A stretch of 64,000 bases of DNA, from positions 6,374,001 through 6,438,000 of the forward strand of contig NC_089274.1 in assembly GCF_963678975.1 (NCBI RefSeq). Direction: 5' to 3'. This stretch comes from Dysidea avara (taxonomy: Eukaryota > Porifera > Demospongiae > Dictyoceratida > Dysideidae). The notes beneath the pieces are model-generated. The model saw nothing but the letters and a program-made list of their open reading frames with translations, did not search any database and was not told the origin of the DNA. The position numbers and the translations under genes are program-made. Below are positions 1-10,322 of the stretch, piece after piece (the stretch's first letter is position 1; every line of letters begins with the position of its first letter).

Positions 1-297
1 TGCAACTACTGTACCGGCCATGCATGCGCGGTTTGAGCATGCGCGTGTTTTGAATAATAAAATGCGTGCAATACTGCGGTTTTCCAAGTTCTTGCAATGC
101 AAAGCGTCATGTGCTATACAAGCATGTATGTGAGTTGGTTTTTCAGTGACAACTTTTTTTTTTTTTTTTTTTAAATGATATTTAATCAGGGAAAATAGCG
201 TCAGCCAAAGAAGGCTGTTTTTCAGCTATGCCCTGAGAGCACAACAAAAAATACAATACAATATAACTTAAGTACATACATACACAACAAAACAGAA

Positions 298-2547
298 TTA
301 CATTGTACAAAATAATGTTTTAAAACCATTCACAGTTTTAGCACTGTATAGTGCTTTAGGTAATCTGTTCCATATGGCCGTACCCCTGTATGCCAAAGAC
401 TGTTTTCCATAATTAGTTCTAACACTTGGAACAAGTAATCGGCGTAAATTTCTACCAGAGCGACCAGTAACATCCACAGCATATGAAAAAATCCCATGTA
501 AATAAGGAGGGGAAATCTTGTTGAGAATTTTAAAAACCTGTACAGCTGTGTGAAAAGTACGCCTTTCAGTTAAAGATGATCGGAAGTTTAAGTTATCAGA
601 GGAATGGAAAGATGATGTAACCTTAGAATGGAGTCTTTCCAAACGACGAGTACTACTAGAATTTGATGGTAGCCACACAGTATCACAATAATCCAACACC
701 GGTAAAATATAAGCTTGATATAGCAACTGCAGAACTCTAGAGGAAGCCGGCCTAACCCGATTCATAGCAAAAAGTTTCCTTCTAACTCTACCAAGAACAT
801 AATCCACATGAACCTGCCAAGTGAGATGCCGATCAAAATATACACCCAAATACTTAGTAGAACAAACTTGCTTCAAGATAGCACCATCCAACATTATTGT
901 GAGATTCAGCCCTCCAGTTCTCTGGCGGGAACCAATGAGCATACATAATGATTTAATCACGTTCAATTTGAATCTATTAACAACCAGCCAAGTGGAAACA
1001 TTCTCTACATCTGCTTGAAGGGTTTTTTCTACAACAGAAAGGTCACCATGGCTAAAGTGAAGCTCTGTATCATCTGCATACATATTAATGTCAGACAAAG
1101 AAATAACACTTGGCAAGTCATTGACATAAATAGAAAAAAGTAAGGGCCCTAGGATTGAACCCTGGGGAACTCCAACTTTAATAGGCCCACTAGATGACAA
1201 ACAACCTTGAAATGCAACTCGCTGTGTTCTATTATTCAGATAACTCCTTAACCATGAGTGAGCACTATCACCAAAGCCATAACAACCCAACTTCTGCAAC
1301 AGAATAGAATGGTCTACACAATCAAAAGCCTTAGCTAGGTCCAAAAATACAGCGCCCACATATTCCCCATGATCGATAGCACCAGAAAAAGAATTGGAAA
1401 CATGCAGAATAACATCCTGAGTTGAATGTCCACAACGAAAGCCAGACTGTCTTTGTGAGAACAGATCATACTTGTTGAAATGATCAATCATCTGATTAGA
1501 TACAATTCTTTCCAATACCTTGGAGAAGATTGGTAAAACTGAAATGGGACGAAAGTTAGACAACGATGAACTATTGCGTGATTTTGGAATTGGCGTTACA
1601 ACAGCAGATTTCCAACAATCCGGAAAGACAGCTGAAGAAATACTCTTATTAATTAACTTAGTCAAAAGCACAGCCATGCACAAAGGTGAGGCCTTAACAA
1701 ACTTTGCTGGAATTCCATCAACCCCCACCGCCTTATGACTATCCAGATGAGAAATACACTCAACAACCTCCTGAACATCCACTTCAGATAATTTAAGTGG
1801 TGACACATCAGTGTTTATGGTAATATATGAGGTAGGGGATGTATGGGAAGATGGTAATGCACTAACAGTTTTCTGGGCAACAGAAAGAAAATGTTCATTG
1901 ATATCTTCACTAGTAAAATCTGAATTAGTCTGGTATTGACTTCTCTGATGAGAAGACAAATGGCTAAAATGCTTCCAAAACTTGGAAGAGTCATGCTTTA
2001 AATTCGACCCCAGGTTAGATAAATATTGTTGTTTAGCTGAGCGAGTCATAGCAGTAACTTTGTTACGACAACGTCTATAGTTAGACCAAACACCCGGATC
2101 ACCAAACTTTATTGCTTGACGATGCAGCCAATCCCTTCGTCTCCTAGCTGAATAAACTATCTCTGGAAAATGGTTCAAAGGAGAACTAATGCGTTTCACC
2201 CTCAATCTACGAAGTGGTACCAGTATATCCAAAACATGTTGCATCACAATAGTAAAGGCTTCGGTACAGACATTAATATCATTAACAGCAAATACAATGG
2301 ACCAGAAATCATCTAGAAAAACTTTATCAAGCAAATCACTGTCAAGTTTATGATATTGTCGAAGAAAAACGATATTATGATCTGAGCCTTGAGAGATACC
2401 ACGAGCACAAAAATGAGTCACAACCAAATGATGATCACTACTGCCACAAGGAATAGCAGCAGTGGCCTGAAAATAAGATGGACTATTCGTAAGTAGAAGA
2501 TCCAAACGTGAACTAGTTGTGGCTGTCACTCTGGTAGGACACTGCAC
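298..2547 (-). pseudogene. LINE A endonuclease end plus reverse transcriptase
   Basis: An open frame of 749 codons begins where LINE B ends. In order: the end of the APE domain (about residues 15-50, with SRLDLLLTNSP and SDHHLVVTHF); a linker; RT fingers and palm with NFRPISVLPIFSKVLERIV, the LDLAKAFDCVDH block, GVPQGSILGPLLFSIYVNDL and the catalytic MYADDTELHF box; then the thumb and C-terminal domain typical of CR1/L2 (YCDTVWLP, RRLERLHSKV). The stop is followed by a short 3' UTR and poly(A). It is intact internally, but the first Met is an artefact of the insertion point. Translation would need the upstream half. Confidence 0.9.
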
Positions 2548-2550
2548 AAG

Positions 2551-3358
2551 TCAAACACTTTATAAAGTCTACCAAGATGAAGATGATCCATTCTACTATC
2601 CCCACTGTCGCCTAGCCATTCAAGAGCAGCAACTACATGAGCTTACATCCGCCATAGATAGCCTCAAAAAAGAAGTCACAGACTTGAAAGCTGAAAGTCC
2701 CCAACCCAAGGAAATTGTTGGTATCACTCAACATATCATTCCAGAGCCACAACTGATCACTTCAGAATCTTCTACCAGCAAATCACAGTCTACTCCTTCA
2801 CCAAACAACAAACATGTAGCTGTGCCTGACAATCCCATAGATTGCAAATTCAATGTCGTGGTTTATGGTATCAAAGAGAATCCCACTGGCACTCCTAGGA
2901 GTGCCCGCACTAAGTCAGATATCGATTGTTGTGTCCACATTTTGAAGGAAGCAAATAATGACATCACTGAACAGTCTATTAGAGACTGCTTCCGACTGAG
3001 AAAGTTCGATTCAACTAGAACAAAGCCAAGACCTCTACTTGTGAAATTATCTCGTGCTTTTGATGTAAATACTATCCTTTACAATAGATCCAAAATCCCC
3101 GAAGGCACACAAGTCAAACCGGATATGAGCAAAGAAGAAAAGCTGAGAGAGCAACTACTATTAAAGGAACGTTGGAGCCTGATTAGTTCAGGAACTGATA
3201 AAAAACACATTAAAATTCGTGGCACTAAAATGTACGTTAAAAACCAAATACATGGTGAACTAGTTGATTCAACCTTTGTACCTAAATCTAGATCTGAAGC
3301 ATCAAACACTTCTAATAGTAATTCTACAATGGAAGTTGTCACACCTACCTCTCAATGA
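2551..3358 (+). pseudogene. LINE B ORF1, coiled coil plus RRM-like nucleic-acid-binding protein
   Basis: About 268 codons belong to the element; the in-frame ATG at 2519 is in LINE A. A short coiled coil (the region with IQEQQLHELTSAIDSLKKEV) is followed by a disordered S/T/P stretch. Next comes an RRM-like segment beginning KFNVVVYGIKEN, with charged positions around DCFRLRKFDS and KPRPLLVKLS, the layout of CR1/L2 ORF1 proteins that bind element RNA. It ends in a low-complexity Ser/Asn tail. The stop is TGA at 3356-3358, and the next codon opens ORF2 in the same frame. The 5' end is truncated. Confidence 0.8.
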
Positions 3359-6212
3359 CTCCCTTTTTTCTATACCAATTCCAGAAGTATAGTAAATAAA
3401 CTCCAGAAATTCCAATCTGTAGTTTACTCTAAATGGTTTGATATAATTGGCTTAACAGAAACTTGGCTTTCCGATAGCATATTTGATAATGAAATTCTAC
3501 CCTCCAATTATACCCTGTTTCGTCACGATCGTCAATCTCGTGGTGGTGGGGTCCTCATTGCAGTCAACGACAAAATCTCCTCCCAGAAATTAACTTCACC
3601 TGTAAACTTGGAAGCCGTATGTGTCATACTGAATCTACCTAATCCTGTCACCGTTTGCACAGTTTATGTACCTCCCAACAGTACTGCTACTTATTATGAA
3701 ACCCTGTTCGATTTTCTTTCAAATTTATCTAATGCGTCTGATCAATTAATCATTCTTGGTGATTTTAACTTTCCAGACATAGACTGGAACTCATTGTCAA
3801 GTCATTCTCTTCCTTCCAATCAGTTTTGTGATCTGGTTTTCCAGACTGGTTTAAGTCAGCTCATCGACATACCTACCCATAATCATGGCAACATACTAGA
3901 CCTGGTTCTTACTAATTTAGATGACAATATTTCCAATTTACAAGTCCATTCAACTCCACTACTACCATCTGATCACTTCAACATTACCTTTTCACTGTCT
4001 ACAAGTACTACAATGTCTTCTAAGCCAACCACTTACTTTACATTTGGTTATTCCAAAGGTGACTACCAAGGTTTACATGACTACCTATGTTGCTCTGACT
4101 TTACATCACGCTATTCAAGTGATGACGTTGAGTATATATGGCACATTGTTGAATATCAGATAATTACAGCCATGGAACTGTTCATTCCTGTAAATAAAGT
4201 TCATTCAGACCAACACCCCATATGGTTCAATTCAGAAATAAGGCACTGCATCAAACGTCTCAGAACTCTTCGACGTAGAAATAAGCGGCACCCAACATAT
4301 CACATTTCCCATATCATTGACTCCCTTGAGAACTCTCTTCAAGACAAAATAAAAGCAGCCAAACAGAACTATGAATTTCACCTCATAAACAATTTTGCCC
4401 CAACTAACAACAACAAAATATTTAAATATCTAAAATCTATCACTAAGTCTAATACTAATCCTCCTATCATGAACTTTGACCCTTCATCTGCTAGCACTGA
4501 CTCCAGCAAGGCCAATTTGTTTAATCAATATTTCCACTCTGTTTTTCACAATTCATCTTCACCAGCAAACCATGACAATTACCCAGCCACACATGAATCC
4601 TTAAACTCCATAACTATTACTGTCACTGATGTTTTTGAAGCTCTCATTTCATTAGATGTTGAGAAATCTTGCGGCATTGACAGAATTGCTCCTAAAGTAC
4701 TTCACAGCTGTGCTGGACCTCTGTGTGAGCCACTACATCATCTGTTTTCCATGTCACTACGTCATGCCACCTTACCTTCTAGCTGGAAAATTCACAAAGT
4801 AATACCTATCTTCAAAGCTGGCAACCATTGTTCTGTAAGAAATTATCGTCCCATCTCGCTCCTATCCAACACATCTAAAGTTCTTGAAAGACTAATCTAC
4901 AACAAAATTATCACTCACATTAGTAAATATATTAGTTGTTCTCAGTTTGGTTTCACTAAAAACTGTTCAACCTTACAACAAATGCTAATTTTCCTAGACT
5001 ACATAATTAACAGCCCCTCACAAACTGATGTGGTGTACTTCGATATCAGTAAAGCCTTCGATACCGTATCTCATGCCATCTTGCTCAACAAGCTTTGGTC
5101 TGCTGGAATAACTGGTACACTCTGGGCTTGGTTCAGGGAATATCTGACTGATCGATATCAACGTGTTTGCATTAACAACTGTTACTCTGATTTACTGCCA
5201 GTTCTCTCAGGTGTGCCCCAGGGCAGCATACTTGGCCCCGTGCTATTTCTAATTTATATAAATGACATGACATCATATATACACCAAAGCCAACTCCTAA
5301 AATTTGCCGATGATACCAAGTGTTTCATGCACATCTGTACTACATCTGACTACATCGCTCTGCAAGAAGATATCATCGCTTTATTTACTTGGTCCAGAGA
5401 GACAGATCTGAATTTTAATCTAAAAAAATTCGTACATTTATCATTTAAATGCAAGTTAGAAACCACCTACACCATTTCGGATATTACTATACCACATAAT
5501 GACTCACACAAAGACTTAGGGCTCATATTATCTGAGAATCTAAGTTGGGACAAACACTACAAATCAATCTCTGCTCGTGCATACAAGGTATTGGGACTAA
5601 TACGTCGTACTATTGCTTCTACCCATTCTACTTCTACGTACATTGGTCACATTATATATTTCAATGGTTCGATCTCAGCTGCTCTATTGCACCCAACTAT
5701 GGCGTCCACACCTGATGAAAGACATTTTAACTCTCGAGCAAATCCAGCGCCGTGCTACTAAGTATCTATTAAATGATTACACCAGTAGTTACAAAACCCG
5801 TCTAGTAAAACTAAGGATCCTTCCTCTGATGTACCTGTTCGAGTTACAAGATATATTATTTGCAATCAAATCAATCAAGGTACAATCTAAACAGTTCAAT
5901 ATTCATGATCATATCAACTTCAGCTCAGCTAATACTAGATCCGGCACCAGCAACAAATTGATCATCCCTCATCATTTAAATAACGTATCTAGACATTCTT
6001 ATTTCCATAGATTACCAACTCTCTGGAATGCCATGCCTATCCTTAACTTGGATCTAACGTTTCCTCTGCTAAAATCAAAACTAAAAATTTTTCTCTGGGA
6101 TCATTTTATAACTAACTTTGAAGATAACAACAATTGCTCATTGCACTATCTCTGTCCTTGCTCAAGATGCCACCAGTCACGTCCACCCACCTCAAACCTG
6201 AACTACTTGTAG
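3359..6212 (+). pseudogene. LINE B ORF2: APE endonuclease and reverse transcriptase, one frameshift
   Basis: Same frame as ORF1, with no ATG before the conserved endonuclease start (YTNSRSIVNKL, then GLTETWLSDSI, RGGGVLIAV, LGDFNFPDIDW, NILDLVLTN, SDHFNITFS). The first in-frame ATG, at 3608, is already inside the domain. RT motifs follow: NYRPISLLSNTSKVLERLI, YFDISKAFDTVSH, GVPQGSILGPVLF and the catalytic FADD box. The frame shifts near 5637-5645; the C-terminal domain (RRATKYLLNDY, LPTLWNAMP) continues in another frame to 6212. Without the shift this would be a full-length ORF2. Confidence 0.88.
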
Positions 6213-6235
6213 AATCTGTATGTATGTGTGTATAT

Positions 6236-6260
6236 AAGTAAGTAAGTAAGTAGGTAAATA
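6236..6260 (+). repeat. (TAAG)n microsatellite in the LINE B 3' UTR
   Basis: Several copies of TAAG with small variants, followed by three TAATG-like units. Microsatellite 3' ends are common in CR1/L2 and RTE clades and probably form during target-primed reverse transcription. Confidence 0.7.
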
Positions 6261-6301
6261 AGTAATGTAATGTAATGTACTTTCGCGGCTGTTGGTACAT
6301 G

Positions 6302-6856
6302 TTACCAAAAGGCCTTTGGTGTGTTTACACCATAAAGCAATAAAAAAAAAAATTTAAAAAAAAAAAGTTCATGTAAATTAAACTGATTTATAAAAGAACG
6401 TAAGAACTTAGCCTGTGGAGAGCTAGTAAATGTAGGATCAGAATTAAAATCACCCATAATAGCCAAACGTTGAGAGCTGGTAAGTAATGCCTTTTCACAC
6501 TCCATATTAAGATGGTCAAAAAATGGTAATCTGAGGGTGACCTGTAAACACAACACAACAGTAAAGCACATTTGGTACCAGGATACAACTCCATCCAAAG
6601 TGATTCCACATTTCCCTCAGAGATCAGAGCACAAAAGAAAACGTACATTGTTTGATACAACAATAGCAACTCCACCACCCCTTCTGTTTCTGTCCCTTCT
6701 AACAATACTCATATCACTGTCCGGACATACTTCCACATCAGAGATAGACTCATCCAGCCAGGTTTCTGACAGTGTCATAATGTCAATACAATTTGCTCTC
6801 ATAATCATAAATACTTCATCTAAATTTGCCAACAGACTTCTAGTTAAGGTGAGCAA
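6302..6856 (-). pseudogene. LINE A APE-type endonuclease, 5' part, frameshifted
   Basis: The pieces lie in three frames. 6856-6617 has the LSETWLDESI motif and the RRDRNRRGGGVAI block, the usual N-terminal APE motifs of CR1/L2 elements. 6598-6368 has the GDFNSDP motif and continues to QFNLHEL, where LINE B interrupts it. The C-terminal endonuclease motif (SRLDLLLTNSP, then DHHLVV) lies beyond the insertion at 2547-2400. Frameshifts around 6540-6617 make this part non-functional. The domain nicks target DNA to prime reverse transcription in this family. Confidence 0.8.
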
Positions 6857-7496
6857 TTTTCAAAAAAGAATGTATCGTTGATGGTGAAGGCAAGTTAAAA
6901 CTAGACATAGAAACCATACTGTGACCCTGATAATATTCCACACCAGGAGAACCTAAAACTGAGCAATCATGAAATGGTAAAGTTTTGCTTAAACAAGATG
7001 GACAAGTCCAGTTAAAGTCAGATTGCAATTGAAAGGATTGATACTGAGCTCTGCTCACACTGCAACACCTGCAGTGACACCATAGGCCACAATCATCACA
7101 CGAAAGGGCACGCTGATTTGACCTCACAGGAAAATGACACACTACACACGGAAACTTCACCGGGCCAGGGTTGAGAGCGACGTCCCCACTCAAAAGCAAC
7201 AAGCACCACAAATAACCATTAGAACTCACAGCGTGACGTCGACTCAAGTTCCCCAACCAAAACGTCCAATTTTTCGTCAGGAACTCGCCACAACATAAAG
7301 ATGCGTCATTAACATTAAGTTCAACAAAAGTAGGGGCTACCTTGAAACGCCAGACCCCAACGAACAGGAAGAAAACCAACGGAGCAAAAAAACCAAGCCA
7401 TTTTTCACAACTACTGACTGACAGGACTTCAAGCATGCCTACGCATACAACTCGACAGCCACAGAATATTACAGGTGTATTTAAAGAACTGCGCAT
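6840..7496 (-). pseudogene. LINE A N-terminal region: hydrophobic leader, 2A-like peptide, PHD finger
   Basis: 218 codons. Residues about 36-50 and 95-103 are hydrophobic; the second stretch runs directly into GDVALNPGP (NPGP at residues 109-112, bases 7161-7172). This matches the 2A ribosome-skipping motif D-V/I-E-x-N-P-G-P except that E is A. Residues about 117-170 carry a PHD-type Cys/His pattern (CVVC, CDDC, WCHCRC, CPSC). 2A peptides in front of N-terminal domains are known from echinoderm and other invertebrate non-LTR elements. The frame is lost at about 6845 just before the endonuclease. The start codon is the first ATG and may not be the true one. Confidence 0.75.
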
Positions 7497-7748
7497 ACTG
7501 ACACACTATTAGCGCATGACGCTTTGCATTGCAAGGACTTGGAAAACCGCGGTACCACTGCTAAACGCATGCGCCAAAATACATAGGACAACGGACTTGA
7601 AAACCCCGGTACAGGGTTTTGGTATTTGCTAACTAGTGATGATCCTACCATTCCTGGTATACTTTCCGTAAAAGTGTGTATAATTCCGATTATTCAATGA
7701 TTTAACTGACGTGGAATTGAACGGCTTCGATACCTGCGTACTGTTATA

Positions 7749-8438
7749 CCATAGATACTAAATACATAATGGATTGGAAACGCAATACATTTTACGGTTA
7801 CGGGCTCGATACGGTCACGTGATGACATTTACGGGGCACAGCAGCATTTTCAATAGGCACAATACATTTTTGTCGAATTCGCCCAGAGTTTTCTCGAAAA
7901 CAGGTGTCTTTTTTAATTCGTTCATCCTTTTTTTAGCACTCTCGAAGGTATGAACTTTTCTTTAGTATAGCATGTATCGCTAGACTTGTTTTCACAAAGC
8001 CAGGAAAACCCCCACAGCCACTACCGTCATGTAGCCATTCTTTCGCTTCGCTTTCGGAAAGTAACTGCTGTACAGTGCTAAAAATAATTATTTTGTATTT
8101 ATTACGATGTGGCGAAACTGTTCAGCACTTCTAAAACTTCGTACGTAATACGCCCTATGCACTAAAACCCCCACAGTAGTTTTTGAACACAAATTTCGCG
8201 TTCCTTCCTTCACACCTTCGGTTGTACGAAACGACTAACCTTCAGTCACAAACCAATAAATAGCTGAATCATTTAGCAATGATTTAACGCTTTATAAAAC
8301 CTGTAATAGTAGTCTCAGTGTTAAGAACAACTGCAGTTTGCACACTTGGTATCATTGCCATAAATCACGTGACCGTATCGAGCCCGTAACCGTAAAATGT
8401 ATTGCGTTTCCAATCCATTATGTATTTAGTATCTATGG
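7749..8438. mobile_element. MITE with TIRs of about 80 bp, inserted at TA
   Basis: About 80 bases at 7749-7832 (starting CCATAGATACTAAATAC) are the reverse complement of about 8359-8438 with very few mismatches. TA flanks both ends (7747-7748 and just after 8439). About 690 bp long with no coding capacity. The TA target fits a Tc1/mariner-type or similar transposase. It contains CACGTG in each TIR. Confidence 0.85.
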
Positions 8439-8538
8439 CTATACCCGGTATTAGAGTCTACGCGCGTTTTATTATTCAAAACACGCGCATGCTCAAACCG
8501 CGCATGGCCGGTTGTTGCAAAGACAATGCAATTTTCTG

Positions 8539-8564
8539 TTTGTACCATACGCGTATGGTACAAA
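8539..8564. repeat. 26-bp perfect palindrome
   Basis: A perfect dyad centred between 8551 and 8552, with half-site TTTGTACCATACG. It lies between the outer inverted repeat arm and the next MITE. No function is assigned. Confidence 0.9.
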
Positions 8565-8595
8565 ATACGCATAGGGTATAGAACACGGATATGTA

Positions 8596-8822
8596 CTAGT
8601 CTGGCAGCGCCCGCCCCTTCGCATAAAGAGGAAGGGTCTGGTCACTCTAGCATTACGGAGTTGTAACAATGGAACGTAATTAAACAATGATGTCACAATA
8701 ATGGCAGCAGAATGGTACGTCTAACAGCCACACAAAGTAAGTTGTTCGCGAGATAGATTAATGAAAGGCTGCTAATATAACCGAGATTCTTCCCATATTG
8801 ATTAGGCAGCTTTACGAGTACA

Positions 8823-8853
<31 letters not shown>

Positions 8854-9134
8854 CTAACCACAAGGCTCTTTCACTACTTCCATCTTTTGTCCTTTTAAAG
8901 AACATCCTATTGGCGACTACAAGCAGCCTCAATCATATCGCATCTACACGAAAACTCTTTCACGCATTACGGTATCTATGGTAACTCCAAAACAAACGTC
9001 AGAAATATTTAGTAATTACCAATAACGCAATCTGATTGGTGTTACCTGTTTTCGGTAACACGCTACAAATTTTGAATGCTAGAGTGACCAGACCCTTCCT
9101 CTTTATGCGAAGGGGCGGGCGCTGCCAGACTAGG
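8596..9134. mobile_element. MITE with TIRs of about 55 bp
   Basis: The left end starts CTAGTCTGGCAGCGCCC; the right end (9078-9133) is its reverse complement over about 55 bases. TATGTA flanks both sides (8590-8595 and 9135-9140), a likely 6-bp target duplication. It carries an (ATT)n microsatellite at about 8824-8853 and no gene. Confidence 0.85.
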
Positions 9135-9336
9135 TATGTACATGGATAACACGTATGGCATTAACACGTGACCTATTTCGACCACAGCCATACAGTATAC
9201 TATAGTGGGGGTGATTCCTTATCGCAACCACACCATCATAGCTACATAATCCACACACCGTGTGTACCGGATTATCGATTACTCTCTCGATGCGATATTA
9301 TAGCTACTATTGAACCGACAGTAAAAATTTCTTCAG

Positions 9337-9419
9337 TGGAGAATCCGGGTATCGATCCCGGTATATATATACCGGTATCTCTCGCATGCTAAGTGAACGC
9401 GCATTTGAGCTAATTCCCC
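9337..9419 (-). pseudogene. tRNA-Ala(AGC) pseudogene or tRNA-derived SINE head
   Basis: The minus strand reads GGGGAATTAGCTC (acceptor and D stem), an anticodon loop TTAGCAT with AGC at 9390-9388, and a T arm CCGGG-loop-CCCGG followed by ATTCTCCA. This matches a eukaryotic tRNA-Ala(AGC). Defects: about 6 nt are missing from the D arm, the anticodon stem has a mismatch, and the variable region carries an extra run of TA dinucleotides. A TTTTT tract lies just downstream, as a Pol III terminator would. It is unlikely to fold as a working tRNA. Confidence 0.7.
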
Positions 9420-9689
9420 ATAAAACTTAGACGCGTCTCCTAAAGTCGAATGTTCGGGAAAATAATAGACGCGAAAATAAAACCCTTTTGGTTCAGTAAC
9501 CATATATGTAGATAATCCCATACACGCACCGGCCCGGCTGCATGTTCCCGACCAAAATGGCGGCCGCGATCTGCCGGCATAGCCATGCAAGAACAGTTCT
9601 TTGCGGATGCCTTTTTGTAAACAAAGGGGTAGCTACGTATACACACTGCCAAAATATAATGCTTTTTTAATAGCTATATATAACTAGTC

Positions 9690-10322
9690 TTTTTTTTTTT
9701 TTTTTTTTTGAAATGTAAAACAATTTTTAAACAGTATATACATAATAAGCAAATACAAGTGAACTTAAATATGGGCCTCAGCAACCTGCACAGCAATCAG
9801 TGCCTCAGCAACGGGACAGCGCAAACTGGACCTGGCACCGCGAATGCACATAATTGCAGATCTCAACAAAGAGAAGCTTAATTTACATCCCATCGCTATT
9901 CCATAAGAAAGACTGTGCTTTGCACTCAAAAGGTTGGCCAATCTCTTATAAAACTGAGTAGCAGCATCACCCATTCTACCAGTAGTGGTGAAGATTAAAG
10001 GAGTAAATGAGGCATTCTCTACTTCATGAACCTGTTGTTGGTATTCACGTCTCTTTTCCTTATCATGATGTCAGTAAGCAGAGTGTAGGGGTTGATTTGA
10101 GGGTGCACTAGGGTTAAAATTCTGACATCAAAGTATGACCTCTCAAATCGTCCTCCCCGAAAACCATTAGCTGCAATGTCAAGCCTTGCGTTATCATCAC
10201 GGTTAGCTGTTTTGTATTGAAGGGTCTCACCAGAAAGAGGCTGCAGAAGGTGGGGTTCAATGGCAACATTGTTACAGACCTCGGAAAGTAAGTTGGCAGT
10301 TAGATCACACATAAAACACAAA
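9690..10322 (-). mobile_element. 3' end of a retroelement encoding an RT-polyprotein C-terminal domain
   Basis: The poly(T) at 9690-9709 marks a minus-strand poly(A) tail. Two overlapping minus frames (10321-10019 and a frame through about 10060-9765) give a conserved block: DLTANLLSEV, LQPLSGETL, DNARLDIAANGF, SYFDVRI, then REYQQQVHEVENASFTPLIF, FYKRLANLLS, SFSLLRSAIMCIRGARSS. I recognise this from C-terminal regions of many invertebrate reverse-transcriptase-related proteins. The D-x-RLD and FDVRI pair looks like a PD-(D/E)XK nuclease core (inference). One frameshift near 10060; 5' truncated. Confidence 0.65.

Larger units (their letters stand above)
2551..6366 (+). mobile_element. LINE B, CR1/L2-like non-LTR retrotransposon nested in LINE A
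   Basis: The plus-strand element starts right after the LINE A sequence GCACAAG and ends in an A-rich tail (about 6340-6366), with short direct repeats of AAG at the junctions. It is probably slightly 5' truncated, since ORF1 has no Met of its own at its start. It contains ORF1 (to 3358), ORF2 (3359-6212) with endonuclease and RT, then a 3' UTR with a (TAAG)n microsatellite at about 6236-6260 and an A-rich end. One frameshift near 5640 splits the RT C-terminus. It is younger than LINE A because it sits inside it. Confidence 0.92.
152..7500 (-). mobile_element. LINE A, CR1/L2-like non-LTR retrotransposon, interrupted by LINE B
   Basis: Minus-strand element: the 5' end is near 7500 and the 3' poly(A) tail shows as the T run at about 152-171. 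Its single long polyprotein reads PHD-type zinc finger and 2A-like peptide (7496-6840), APE endonuclease (6856-6368), then reverse transcriptase (2547-298). LINE B occupies 2551-6366. Reading from 6368 straight into 2550 on the minus strand restores an uninterrupted frame across the join, which proves the nesting order. Frameshifts near 6845 and 6540-6600 show this copy is dead. Near-full length. Confidence 0.9.
1..8519. repeat. Outer inverted repeat framing the LINE A/B composite
   Basis: Bases 1-65 are the reverse complement of about 8467-8519 (a GC-rich block with alternating TGCGC/GCATG and the word TTTTGAATAATAAAA). Bases 76-111 are the reverse complement of 7515-7550 with about one mismatch. 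The two LINEs lie inside the inner pair; a separate MITE (7749-8438) splits the right arm. The left arm may continue before base 1. This is probably an old fold-back or TIR element that received LINE A in its loop; the superfamily is not recognisable. The pairing is seen directly; the history is inference. Confidence 0.7.

Noticed and set aside
152..171. T run as a Pol III or bacterial-type terminator
   Set aside because: It is the complement of the LINE A poly(A) tail.
821..1018. Plus-strand frames over the LINE A RT
   Set aside because: Shadows of the minus-strand coding sequence.
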